Below are positions 55,900 through 64,000 of a DNA stretch of 64,000 nucleotides, piece by piece. A program made the position numbers and the translations under genes. The stretch's first letter is position 1. Each line of letters begins with the position of its first letter. The notes beneath the pieces are model-generated. The model had not been told where the DNA came from and searched no databases. It was given only the letters and a program-made list of their open reading frames with translations. The stretch is from Filomicrobium insigne (GTDB lineage Bacteria; Pseudomonadota; Alphaproteobacteria; Rhizobiales; Hyphomicrobiaceae). Location of the stretch: contig NZ_FNJC01000002.1 in assembly GCF_900104305.1 (NCBI RefSeq), positions 186,001 to 250,000 on the forward strand. The letters run 5' to 3'.

Positions 55900-57144
55900 T
55901 TAGGCTTCAGGTGAATACCCAGGCCGCAGAGGCGGATGCGCGAAGGGACGGATCGGCGTCGCATAAGCCCTGGCGGCGGGGATCGACACGATTTGACGCT
56001 CCGGCCACCTGAGAGCCGTCAGCTTACCGCCGAAGACGCACCCCGTGTCCACGCACAACGTGTTGTTGAGCCAGTCGGCTTCTGGAACAGGCGTGTGGCC
56101 GTAAACAATGGTCGTCTCGCCGCGATATTCCGCAGCCCAGTGATAGCGAATGGGCAAACCGAATTCATCGGTCTCCCCACTCGTCTCGCCATACAGACAA
56201 AACTCGCGAACTGCTCCACTGACACGCCCCATCATCTCTTCTTTGATGCCTGCGTGAGCCACCGTCAGTCTGCCGTTCTCCAACCACAAGTGGCTTACGA
56301 GCCCGTCAATAAAGTCGCGGACCTCATCACGAAACTCGTCCTGCTCGACTTCAAGCTGACTGATGGTTTGAGCAATGCCGTGCCCCGGCTTGACGTTGCG
56401 TCCGTTGAGCCAGCGCAACAGTTTCACGTCGTGATTGCCTGGGACGGCCAAGGCCTGCCCCTGTGCGACCATATGCATGACGATGCGGAGCACATCCGGC
56501 GATGCCGGCCCACGATCGACCAGATCACCCACAAAGATCGCACGCCGCCCCGCAGGCGTGCGTGACACGATGCGACGGTCTCTTCCTCCACCAGTAATTT
56601 CGATGGTGTAGCCGAGTTTGCTCATCAAGCCGATAAGCTCATCCACACACCCATGCACATCACCGATGATATCGAACGGACCGTGCTCACCACGATTATC
56701 GGTGCGAGTTGGCACGCGCTCAACGCAAGCGTTAGCGATCTCTTCCTGTGAACGTAAGACATGAACGTCCAAGAAGCTTTCCTTGCTGATCTGAGGAAGG
56801 CTTCGCTGCAGAAGCTGAACCTGCTTCACCACCTGGTCGTCATCTTCCGGCGCGAGCACGATGGCGACCGTTTGCGCATAGTGGGATTTGGCAATGTGAA
56901 TCAGCATGGCCCGCTCGTCCCGCTGCAGAGCGTTGCGAGCCTCAACGACCGTCAAACAGCGTCGTTGCAGTCGTGTGTCGAGAAACTGTTCGATGCTTTC
57001 AGGAAGTACGCCACCCGGGAGGAGACCGTCCTCAACCGAGACAACCTCCGAAAGCCCGAACTGGCTCCGTACAAACCCCGATGGCCCAGACCCTGGAGCA
57101 GCTATCACAACAACAAGACAGAAGTCTGGGATCGTAATCTTCAT
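55900..57144 (-). CDS. Pnkp-like protein: inactive kinase domain fused to metallophosphatase, no ligase domain
   Basis: A 414-residue relative of bacterial polynucleotide kinase-phosphatase (Pnkp) from the Pnkp-Hen1 RNA-repair system. The N-terminal domain has the P-loop kinase layout, but the expected GSGKST reads PGSGPSGF, so the ATP-binding Lys is lost. A linker ending RGEHGPFDIIGDVHGCVDEL leads into an intact calcineurin-type phosphatase: GDVHGC, VGDLVDRGP, VPGNHDVKLL, VAHAG and YGHTPVP. It stops after CVDTGCVFGGKLTALRWP, where the ligase domain begins in full-length Pnkp. ATG 57144 follows GAGGAA. It is likely an RNA- or nucleotide-phosphatase; no hen1 gene is nearby. Confidence 0.82.
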   Translation of the reverse strand: MKITIPDFCLVVVIAAPGSGPSGFVRSQFGLSEVVSVEDGLLPGGVLPESIEQFLDTRLQRRCLTVVEARNALQRDERAMLIHIAKSHYAQTVAIVLAPEDDDQVVKQVQLLQRSLPQISKESFLDVHVLRSQEEIANACVERVPTRTDNRGEHGPFDIIGDVHGCVDELIGLMSKLGYTIEITGGGRDRRIVSRTPAGRRAIFVGDLVDRGPASPDVLRIVMHMVAQGQALAVPGNHDVKLLRWLNGRNVKPGHGIAQTISQLEVEQDEFRDEVRDFIDGLVSHLWLENGRLTVAHAGIKEEMMGRVSGAVREFCLYGETSGETDEFGLPIRYHWAAEYRGETTIVYGHTPVPEADWLNNTLCVDTGCVFGGKLTALRWPERQIVSIPAARAYATPIRPFAHPPLRPGYSPEA

Positions 57145-57453
57145 CACGGCTTCCTCGCGGCGCCGCACGTCCCACAACGAGAACCATCAAAAAAACAAGT
57201 AAACCGGTTCGCACGCGGGCTCATCAACGCTCCCAAGGTCTCAAACATAACTACGCGCCCAGCATCGAAAAACAAACGCGCCGAAGTGCAGCGCTTGTCG
57301 GAAGCCGGCTGGTGAAAGTTCATACAGAAAAACGCTTGGGCAGATGACAGAGGTAAGACGTGTTCAACGCGACATCGCACAGGCTGATGTAATCAGCCGT
57401 AATTTGACGACAGCAGTACGACGAAAATGGCTGAAGCTTCGTTGTAACGCAAC
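57145..57453. other. Intergenic region between glcF and the Pnkp-like gene
   Basis: About 309 bases with no supported gene. A perfect 7-bp dyad GGCTGAT/ATCAGCC (57382-57398) lacks a T-tail on either strand and may mark the end of the glcDEF message. Confidence 0.4.
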
Positions 57454-58830
57454 CTATTGCGCGTCCGCCTCCAGGTAATCATCGGGTACATAGCGCGGCG
57501 GCTCAGGCACATCAGAGACGAATTTGGCAAGTCCTTCAAGCCCACGCGGCACGGGGCCGCCAAACGCCCAATCCAACAATTCGACGGTATGCGCAATGGG
57601 GATATCCATACCTTTTTCGAGTTGCGAGATGCAGCCAATATTGCCCGTCGCCACAAGGTCCGGCTTCGCGTTTCGGATGTTCTTGACCTTACGCTCGCGA
57701 AGCTGCCCGGCAATCTCCGGCTGCAGAATGTTATAGACGCCCGCCGAGCCACAGCAGATGTGGCCTTCGGCAATGTCAGTCACCGTATAGCCTGCCTTGA
57801 CCAGCAACTCTTTCGGCTCATCCGTAATACGCTGACCGTGCTGCATCGAACAGGCCGAATGATACGCCACCCGCAAAGATGAATAGCGCTTGGGTGGACC
57901 CAGTTCATATCCGGAAAGAAACTCCGTGATATCCCGCGTCATCTCCGAAATGCGTTTGGCCTTTTCGGCGTACTCCGGATCATGGCGCAGCATGTGCCCA
58001 TAGTCCTTAACAGTCGTGCCACAACCCGACGCATTGATGATGATCGCATCAACCGGGGCCTTTTCCATTTCGTGTAGCCAGGCATCGACGTTGCGCCGTG
58101 CCTGTTCCAGAGCCTGCTCTTCCTGACCCATGTGATGGACCAGAGAGCCGCAGCAACCAGCGCCGTTGGCAACAACAACATCAACACCACGTCGTGCCAG
58201 CAAGCGGATCGTCGCATCGTTGATATCTGGCCGCAAAACCTGTTGTGCGCAGCCTGCCATCATGATGACCCGCGCGCGCCGCTTGGCATCCGTCGCAGCC
58301 GTGCCGGGCCCCTCATAACGCGGAGCCGGCGGAATCGACTGAGGTGCCAGCTCAATCATGGAGGCGAGTTCCTTCAGGCCCAGTTTCCGCATCACGTTGA
58401 CGAACGGACGTCCCAACGGAACCAATTTCAACGCAAGCCGGAAACGGTCGGGGTAAGGAATGACGCGGGACAGAAGCCAGCGCATTGCCCGATCTTTCGG
58501 CGTCCGTGTGCCAGTCTCGTTGATGTGCACGCGTGCCATATCGACGAGATGCATGTAGTCCACACCGCTCGGACACGTCGTCATGCAGGAAAGGCACGAC
58601 AGACAGCGGTCAATGTGATGCTGGACTTGCGCACCCGCATCCCGGTTCTGCTCAAGCATATCCTTGATAAGATAGATACGACCGCGCGGTGAATCGCGCT
58701 CATCTCCCAGAACCACGTAGGTCGAGCACACAGCCGTACAAAACCCGCAATGCACGCAACGCCGCAATATGCGTTCCGCCTCCGCAATTCGCGGGTCGCT
58801 CAACTGCTGCGCGCTGAAATTAGTTTGCAT
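57454..58830 (-). CDS. glcF: Glycolate oxidase iron-sulfur subunit GlcF
   Basis: Electron-transfer subunit of membrane-associated glycolate dehydrogenase. Two 4Fe-4S clusters are bound by CVHCGFCTAVCSTYV (about residues 25-39) and CLSCLSCMTTCPSGV (about 76-90). Two CCG domains follow (GAGCCGSLVHH and GHICCGSAGVY). At 458 aa it is within the family range. It is the last gene of glcD-glcE-glcF, with 37 bases between the glcE stop and its start. Confidence 0.95.
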   Translation of the reverse strand: MQTNFSAQQLSDPRIAEAERILRRCVHCGFCTAVCSTYVVLGDERDSPRGRIYLIKDMLEQNRDAGAQVQHHIDRCLSCLSCMTTCPSGVDYMHLVDMARVHINETGTRTPKDRAMRWLLSRVIPYPDRFRLALKLVPLGRPFVNVMRKLGLKELASMIELAPQSIPPAPRYEGPGTAATDAKRRARVIMMAGCAQQVLRPDINDATIRLLARRGVDVVVANGAGCCGSLVHHMGQEEQALEQARRNVDAWLHEMEKAPVDAIIINASGCGTTVKDYGHMLRHDPEYAEKAKRISEMTRDITEFLSGYELGPPKRYSSLRVAYHSACSMQHGQRITDEPKELLVKAGYTVTDIAEGHICCGSAGVYNILQPEIAGQLRERKVKNIRNAKPDLVATGNIGCISQLEKGMDIPIAHTVELLDWAFGGPVPRGLEGLAKFVSDVPEPPRYVPDDYLEADAQ

Positions 58831-58867
58831 TACGTTCGTCCTGCTTCCGGTTTAACCGGCTTATCGA

Positions 58868-60091
58868 TTAGAAGCTCGCGTACATACGCCCGGGATTGAG
58901 CACGCGATAGGGATCAAAGGCATCCTTCAACCCACGCATCAGTTTCTCCACCGCCGGAGCTTGCGGCTGAAAGACTTCCACTGAGGCCCGAACCTCCGGC
59001 TCGGCACGGATCAGCGTGGCGTGTCCGCCATTCACGGCTACCGCCCGGCGAATATCAGACGCGCCTGCATCGGCACTTGCAGGCACTTCGACCCAGATCA
59101 ACCCGCCTGACCAGTCATAATAGGCCTCTGCCGGCATATGGCGCTTGATCGCGGCGACAACTTTAGGCCCAGCCGTCGGAGCTGTGGAGATGCGCCACAA
59201 GCACGTGTCGCGATTGTAGGGCATCACAGACAGATGACGTAGCTCGCCCCAAAAGCTCAAAGAATCCGTCGTATCTAGAACAGCCGGATCGCCATAAACT
59301 TTGAGCGCATCTTTTAGCGCTTCCGAACGGTAACCGATTGAACTGCGGAAATTCTCGATGCGCAGCGCTGTAATCGAGCGGCCCTGACGTCGAAGCCCTT
59401 CGTGTTCCAAGCGACGCGCTAACGCTTGCGACAGATGCACTGCGCCCGACACCTCATAAGGCAGCCGCATCGCGGCACACATGACTTCAGTGCCGATATC
59501 ATCAGGCAAACCGAAATAGACTAATGTTGCCGCCGCCTCAGGCCATGGCAGAACCTTGAACGTAACCGCGGTCAGCACCGCTAACGTGCCCCAACTCCCC
59601 GCCAATCCCCTGCAAAGATCGACACCGGTAACGTTCTTCATCACGCGGCCACCCGCGTGGAACAACTCGGCACGGCCATTCACCGCCTCGATACCCAACA
59701 GGTTGTCGCGAGCCGCCCCCGCGGTAATCCGACGGCTACCCGAGGAATTGGAAGCGAAGATTGAACCGATGGTCTGCGTGCCGCGCGGTCCTCCGGTCGT
59801 AGGGCCAAGATCAATAGGCTCGAATGACAACATCTGTCCGTTAGATGCCAAGGTGGCCTCAACCTGAGCCAACGGCGTACCGGCCTGAGCCGACATCACA
59901 AGCTCCGTCGGCTCGTAGAGCCAAATCCCTTGCATCGCAGCGGTCGTGAGCTGAGCCGCAGCCTGGAACGGCCGGCCAATAGCCCGCTTCGAGCCGGATC
60001 CGACGATTTCCACCGACATCTGCCGATCGATCATCGGTAAGAGCATGTTCTGCAGTTCCCAGCCGGCGGCGGGTCGCATCAATTTACTCAA
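58868..60091 (-). CDS. glcE: Glycolate oxidase FAD-binding subunit GlcE
   Basis: Second flavoprotein-like subunit of glycolate dehydrogenase. The FAD-binding PCMH-type fold has MSAQAGTPLAQVEATLASNGQML near the start and the pair GTIGSIFASNSSGSRRITAGAARDNLLGIE-type FAD-contact segment (here TQTIGSIFASNSSGSRR). RVMKNVTGVDLCRGLAGSWG is highly conserved in GlcE. At 407 aa it is normal. It lies between glcD (42-base gap) and glcF (37-base gap). Confidence 0.93.
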   Translation of the reverse strand: MSKLMRPAAGWELQNMLLPMIDRQMSVEIVGSGSKRAIGRPFQAAAQLTTAAMQGIWLYEPTELVMSAQAGTPLAQVEATLASNGQMLSFEPIDLGPTTGGPRGTQTIGSIFASNSSGSRRITAGAARDNLLGIEAVNGRAELFHAGGRVMKNVTGVDLCRGLAGSWGTLAVLTAVTFKVLPWPEAAATLVYFGLPDDIGTEVMCAAMRLPYEVSGAVHLSQALARRLEHEGLRRQGRSITALRIENFRSSIGYRSEALKDALKVYGDPAVLDTTDSLSFWGELRHLSVMPYNRDTCLWRISTAPTAGPKVVAAIKRHMPAEAYYDWSGGLIWVEVPASADAGASDIRRAVAVNGGHATLIRAEPEVRASVEVFQPQAPAVEKLMRGLKDAFDPYRVLNPGRMYASF

Positions 60092-60133
60092 TGGGGTCTC
60101 CTCAAACCGGGCGCCTCTTAAGAGGGTGACCGG

Positions 60134-61582
60134 TCATGCAACGTCTTTGGCCTGCTGAGTGTCGTTCAACGGAAATACTTTGCCCGGATTCAGCAACCAC
60201 TTGGGGTCAAACACGGTCTTGACGCGGATCTGCACCGTTAGGTCGGTCGCGCTGAATTGATCGTTCATCAAATCGCGTTTTTCGACGCCGACGCCGTGCT
60301 CGCCTGTAAGACATCCACCTACCTCTACGCAGAGCCTGAGAATATCGGCGCCAGCAAGCTCTGCGCGTTCCGAAGAACTTGGGTCATTGGCATCATACAA
60401 AATGAGCGGATGCAGATTGCCGTCGCCAGCATGGAAGATGTTGGCGACCTTCAGACCATGTCCCTCGCAAATTTCGCCAATGCGTCGGAGAACATCGGGA
60501 AGCCGCGAAAGTGGAATAGTCCCATCCATACAGTAATAATCCGAGATTCGACCAATGGCGCCGAACGCGGACTTGCGTCCCTTCCAAATTTTCGCGCTTT
60601 GCTCTGCGCTTTGACTGATCAGGATGCTTGTGGGACCAAAAGGCTCCGCGATTGCTTGAATACGCCCCAGCATTTCCGAAATCTCATCATCCGAACCCTC
60701 AACCTCGATGATGAGTAACGCCTCGACATCAAGCGGATAGCCAGCCTTCGCAAAGGCTTCGCAAACCTCAATGGCCGGCTTGTCCATGAATTCCATAGCC
60801 ACCGGAACGATGCCAGCACCGATAATACCGGCGACACACGCGCCAGCCGCTTCGCTTGAACCAAAGCCCATCAGCATTGGCCGCGCACCTTCCGCGGCTT
60901 TCAGAATCCGCACTGTCGCTTCAGTGACGATACCGAACTGCCCCTCAGAACCGATCATAAGGCCCATAAGGTCATAACCTTCGGCATCAAGATGCCCGCC
61001 ACCCAGCTCTATGACTTCTCCGTCCATGAGCACAACCTTGAGGCCAAGGACATTGTTGGTTGTCACACCGTACTTAAGGCAGTGCGCCCCACCGGAGTTC
61101 ATGCCCAGGTTGCCTGCGAGCGTGCACGCCAACTGGCTCGACGGGTCCGGGGCATAAAAGAACCCCTCAGCAGAAACAGCACCGGAAATGCCAAGGTTGG
61201 TAATACCAGTTTCCACACGTATGAAGCGGTTGTCGTAGTCAATCTCCAGAACCCGGTTCATCCGCGATACACCGACAACAACCGCGTCTTCCACCGGAAG
61301 CGCTCCTCCGCACAGGGATGTCCCGGCTCCACGCGCAACAACCTTGATCCCTTCACGATGGCAATATTTGAGAATGCGGGACACTTCCTCGGTCGTCGTG
61401 GGGAGTACAACGGCCAGCGGCATGCACCGGTAGGCGGTAAGACCATCCGTTTCGAAGGTCCGCCGGCCTTCCTCATCGGCAATGACCGCCTCCGCACCAG
61501 CAAGAGCGGTAAGGTCCTTAATGATCTGCTGCGATCGCCCCAGCACGGAAGCATCCGGCGTAGGCATCTGCAAATGAGTCAT
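60134..61582 (-). CDS. glcD: Glycolate oxidase catalytic subunit GlcD
   Basis: FAD-linked (S)-2-hydroxy-acid dehydrogenase that oxidises glycolate to glyoxylate. The FAD-binding loop is VVARGAGTSLCGGALPVEDA, followed by CTLAGNLGMNSGGAHCLKYG. The C-terminal NIFHAGDGNLHPLILYD and GCLTGEHGVGVEKRDLM are the family signatures. The start at 61582 (MTHLQMPTPD) has GGAGAC upstream and gives 482 aa. The frame continues to 61657 but into non-conserved sequence. Confidence 0.96.
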   Translation of the reverse strand: MTHLQMPTPDASVLGRSQQIIKDLTALAGAEAVIADEEGRRTFETDGLTAYRCMPLAVVLPTTTEEVSRILKYCHREGIKVVARGAGTSLCGGALPVEDAVVVGVSRMNRVLEIDYDNRFIRVETGITNLGISGAVSAEGFFYAPDPSSQLACTLAGNLGMNSGGAHCLKYGVTTNNVLGLKVVLMDGEVIELGGGHLDAEGYDLMGLMIGSEGQFGIVTEATVRILKAAEGARPMLMGFGSSEAAGACVAGIIGAGIVPVAMEFMDKPAIEVCEAFAKAGYPLDVEALLIIEVEGSDDEISEMLGRIQAIAEPFGPTSILISQSAEQSAKIWKGRKSAFGAIGRISDYYCMDGTIPLSRLPDVLRRIGEICEGHGLKVANIFHAGDGNLHPLILYDANDPSSSERAELAGADILRLCVEVGGCLTGEHGVGVEKRDLMNDQFSATDLTVQIRVKTVFDPKWLLNPGKVFPLNDTQQAKDVA

Positions 61583-61899
61583 GCGTAAGTCTCCGCGATC
61601 GGAATTGCGCCGATCGACTTCTGTCCCCTGAAAATCCTTGTGAGAGCGGCCTGCCATCGCGTCGAACGACGCGGCGTATTAATTTTTGCACGCACACACG
61701 CAGGCAGCAAGTTTACCACACCCTGAGGATAGCAAGAAATTTACATTGCGCCAGCCGATCAACCCAGTCCCAATTCGTATTAGGGCCTTGCTCCCACCAG
61801 CGAATTCCCGGAACAATGGACCCGGAACATAAATGGACATAAGAGGTTGATTGGACGCGCGAGCCGTCCACGCCGGAATAGATGACAGGAACACCCAGC
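61583..61899. other. Divergent intergenic region, glcDEF and the cytochrome c/lut genes
   Basis: A 317-base region that must contain promoters in both directions. No clear -35/-10 pair or operator was recognised. It could host a common regulator site for the two hydroxy-acid oxidation units. Confidence 0.4.
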
Positions 61900-62415
61900 A
61901 TGCATTTGAAAATGGCCGCCAACGTTCTAATCGGTGTGGCGACCTTTGCCCTCTGCTGTACTCCGGCCCTAGCCATCACGCGATGGATCCCCTTGCCAGT
62001 CGCGAAATCCGTAGCAATCGATACCTCTCAGCCAGGGCCGAACATCTCACGCGGAGCAGTTGTCTATAAAAATTGCCGGGCATGTCATGACATTGGCCAG
62101 GATGCCGGAACACGCGTTGGCCCCGATTTAACAGGCATCGTAGGCAGACCTGCCGCCGTCCTCGAGGATTATACCTATTCAAAAGCCATGCACGAGGCCG
62201 GGAAGGAAGGTTTGATTTGGTCCCGTGATCTTCTCGATCAGTATCTCTCTGCGCCGACCAAGTTCATTCCCGGAAACAAGATGGCCTATATCGGGTTGAA
62301 TGACGCGGAAGCGCGGCGCAACCTGATCGCCTACCTCGCAACATTCGAGATCATTGGCCGCGCACCTTGGGAGCCGGTCGAAATTACAGCTCCGTTACCC
62401 GACCAACGTCCATGA
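61900..62415 (+). CDS. Exported class I cytochrome c
   Basis: Periplasmic monohaem electron carrier. A signal sequence or N-terminal TM (about residues 5-25, ending PALA/IT) is followed by the haem motif CRACH (residues 59-63), VGPDLTGIVGRPA, and the probable axial Met in PGNKMAYIGL, the order of cytochrome c2/c550-type proteins. The start at 61900 (MHLKMAANV) has AGGAAC 8 bases upstream; 61882 is an alternative. The 171 aa are longer than a minimal class I cytochrome. Its stop overlaps the lutA start, so it is probably the acceptor for electrons from the adjacent oxidases. Confidence 0.87.
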   Translation: MHLKMAANVLIGVATFALCCTPALAITRWIPLPVAKSVAIDTSQPGPNISRGAVVYKNCRACHDIGQDAGTRVGPDLTGIVGRPAAVLEDYTYSKAMHEAGKEGLIWSRDLLDQYLSAPTKFIPGNKMAYIGLNDAEARRNLIAYLATFEIIGRAPWEPVEITAPLPDQRP

Positions 62416-63221
62416 ATCAGCAATCCAGTGACCGCGACTTTTCGGGCCCCCCACCCGAGCCGGCAGCGCCATGTGTTGGCCTGTTCGTCACCTGCCTCGT
62501 CGATCTATTTCGGCCCAGCGTAGGCTTTGCGGCTGTAAAGCTCTTAGAAGCCACGGGCTGCAAAATAGTTGTCCCACGCGAACAGACATGCTGCGGCCAG
62601 CCCGCCTATAATTCAGGCGACCGAAAAACAGCCAGAAGCCTCGCTCTGCAAACGATCGAAGCATTTAAGGACTGTGACTACGTAGTCGCGCCCTCGGGCT
62701 CCTGCGCGGGCATGCTGAAATCCCACTATCCGTCCCTTTTGGCTGACGATCCATCGGCACACGACGACGCCCTGCGATTCGCCGCTAAAGTCTACGAATT
62801 GATCTCATTTCTGTCCGACGTCCGCGGCATGGTCAGTGTCCCAGGCGCCTACACCGGCACAGTCACCTACCATGACAGCTGTTCAGGGTTGCGCGAACTA
62901 GGCATCAAGGATCAACCCCGTCGCCTGCTGAAATCCGTCGAGGGACTGGAACTTGTCGAAATGGCCGAATGCGAAACCTGCTGTGGATTCGGCGGAACAT
63001 TTTCGGTCAAATTCCCCGATATCTCCAATGCCATGGTTGAACGTAAAACCACCAACATAAGTGCATCGCAAGCACCACTGCTTCTCGCTGGAGACCTCGG
63101 TTGCCTCATGAATATCGCGGGTAAACTGAGCCGACAAGGCTCACCCGTCGGATGCCGTCATATCGCCGAAGTGCTTGCCGGAGAACTATCCGATCCCGTA
63201 ATTGCTGCACCTTCACGCTAA
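62412..63221 (+). CDS. lutA: L-lactate utilisation Fe-S protein LutA (YkgE family)
   Basis: Subunit of the LutABC-type L-lactate oxidation complex. It contains two CCG domains with REQTCCGQPAYNSGDR, VAPSGSCAGML, and CETCCGFGGTFSVKFPDIS, each expected to help bind an Fe-S cluster. The ATG at 62412 overlaps the cytochrome stop (ATGA), implying translational coupling. At 269 aa it has a slightly extended N-terminus relative to Bacillus LutA (about 240). Confidence 0.92.
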   Translation: MNQQSSDRDFSGPPPEPAAPCVGLFVTCLVDLFRPSVGFAAVKLLEATGCKIVVPREQTCCGQPAYNSGDRKTARSLALQTIEAFKDCDYVVAPSGSCAGMLKSHYPSLLADDPSAHDDALRFAAKVYELISFLSDVRGMVSVPGAYTGTVTYHDSCSGLRELGIKDQPRRLLKSVEGLELVEMAECETCCGFGGTFSVKFPDISNAMVERKTTNISASQAPLLLAGDLGCLMNIAGKLSRQGSPVGCRHIAEVLAGELSDPVIAAPSR

Positions 63222-63281
63222 TCCGGCTAGCCAATAAGTCTTGTTGCCCGCGGACGGGCTTTAGGACAGCTTTCTTCTGTC

Positions 63282-64000
63282 ATGCAGCCAACCACGCGCA
63301 CCTTCAAAGCGAACGCCCGCGAAGCCCTTGGCGACGAACAGCTACAGACAGCCCTTGCTGGGCTGCCCACGGGCTTGGTCGCACAGCGCGCCGCGGCACG
63401 CGCGCGACTGCCGGAATTCGATGAGCTGAGAGACCTCGGCCGCGATATCCGCAACCACACGCTGGATCATCTCGATCAATACCTGGAAATCTACGAAAAG
63501 AATGCCATCGCAGCCGGCGCGCATGTGCATTGGGCCGCGACCGGCCAAGAAGCTTGCGACAAAATTTTAGAAATTTGCCGGGAGGCGAACGCGCAACTCG
63601 TCACCAAGGGCAAATCCATGGTGTCCGAGGAAATCGGCCTAAATCACGAGCTTCAGAACGCGGGTCTCGAAGTCGTCGAAACCGACCTAGGAGAGTACAT
63701 CCTGCAAATCCGCGGGGAAACGCCAAGCCACATCATCGCACCGGCGATCCATCTCACCCAGGGACAGGTCGAAGCTGATTTTCGACGCGAGCACAGCGAC
63801 CTGCCACCTTCCCGCGACCTTAAGGAACCTGCCGAACTCGTAGACGAGGCCCGCCAGATCCTGCGCCAGAAATTTCTCACCGCCGACGTCGGCATAACGG
63901 GCGCGAATTTCCTGATTTCTGAGACCGGCTCTTCAATCATCGTGACCAATGAAGGCAACGGCGATCTCACCCAATCGCTCGCCAAGGTGCACATCGTCCT
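63282..64000 (+). CDS. lutB: L-lactate utilisation protein LutB (N-terminal part, cut by window edge)
   Basis: Fe-S/LUD-domain subunit partnering LutA. About 239 residues are visible: a helical N-terminus (RTFKANAREALGDEQLQTAL), then the LUD domain with VTKGKSMVSEEIGLNHEL, VVETDLGEYILQI, THxIA-type segment SHIIAPAIHLT, and TGANFLISETGSSIIVTNEGNG. The C-terminal 4Fe-4S ferredoxin-like domain lies beyond the window. It starts 60 bases after lutA. lutC would be expected next. Confidence 0.92.
   Translation, partial: MQPTTRTFKANAREALGDEQLQTALAGLPTGLVAQRAAARARLPEFDELRDLGRDIRNHTLDHLDQYLEIYEKNAIAAGAHVHWAATGQEACDKILEICREANAQLVTKGKSMVSEEIGLNHELQNAGLEVVETDLGEYILQIRGETPSHIIAPAIHLTQGQVEADFRREHSDLPPSRDLKEPAELVDEARQILRQKFLTADVGITGANFLISETGSSIIVTNEGNGDLTQSLAKVHIV

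Noticed and set aside
55676..55903. Possible 75-residue basic protein upstream of hisS on the plus strand
   Set aside because: Poor ribosome-site spacing, no recognisable motif, and overlap with the end of the opposite Pnkp-like gene. It may be chance.

Overview
The window is alphaproteobacterial chromosome, most likely order Hyphomicrobiales (Rhizobiales) and plausibly a Hyphomicrobium-like lineage. Pointers are an intact tol-pal cluster ending in tilS and ftsH, ruvC-ruvA-ruvB, the zapA/DUF4164/6S RNA/5-FCL block, a CIRCE-controlled groESL, an intracellular Cys-type PHB depolymerase, DUF1465 (RcdA), DUF1192, a class I aldolase next to gap, and hisS-hisZ-hisG. Taxonomy is inferred from gene content only. 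Most of the window is high-GC core chromosome. The clear exception is 40.5-42.3 kb, which is visibly AT-richer.

Layout. 1-15.7 kb (mostly minus strand): ftsH (cut by the window edge), tilS, cpoB, a TPR-OmpA Pal paralogue, pal, two tandem tiny lipoprotein genes, tolB, tolA, tolR, tolQ, ybgC, a metallophosphoesterase, ruvB, two small genes, ruvA and ruvC. 15.7-19.2 kb: YebC-type regulator, YmdB-type phosphodiesterase, 5-formyl-THF cyclo-ligase, 6S RNA, zapA and a DUF4164 coiled-coil protein. 19.4-29.5 kb: gap, class I fba, 1-Cys peroxiredoxin, a ThiE-like protein, a SEL1-repeat protein, an inositol monophosphatase, a MotA/MotB-like channel pair and phaZ. 29.5-40.4 kb: an ABC exporter, rpmE, rcdA-like, a candidate sRNA, DUF1192, a quinone oxidoreductase, a HAD hydrolase, a degenerate EAL protein, a class III aminotransferase, a degenerate SDR, a GFA-family protein and a frameshifted DUF2200 gene. 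40.5-42.3 kb: SIR2-like protein plus multi-pass membrane protein. 42.4-55.6 kb: FAD oxidoreductase, old yellow enzyme, groES-groEL, an autotransporter-type barrel, a small Cys-rich secreted protein, recQ, hisG, hisZ and hisS. 55.9-64 kb: a reduced Pnkp-like protein, glcF-glcE-glcD and, divergently, a cytochrome c followed by lutA-lutB (cut by the window edge).

Functional threads. The first 11 kb builds the trans-envelope Tol-Pal machine, with lineage additions inserted between tolB and cpoB. The 42-64 kb part combines stress folding, histidine synthesis and 2-hydroxy-acid (glycolate/lactate) oxidation. The most novel-looking items are the SIR2/membrane-protein island, the paired micro-lipoproteins, a compact three-hairpin sRNA candidate with an exposed CCUCCC, the ligase-less and kinase-dead Pnkp relative, the Pal paralogue fused to a TPR, and the orphan stator-like pair.
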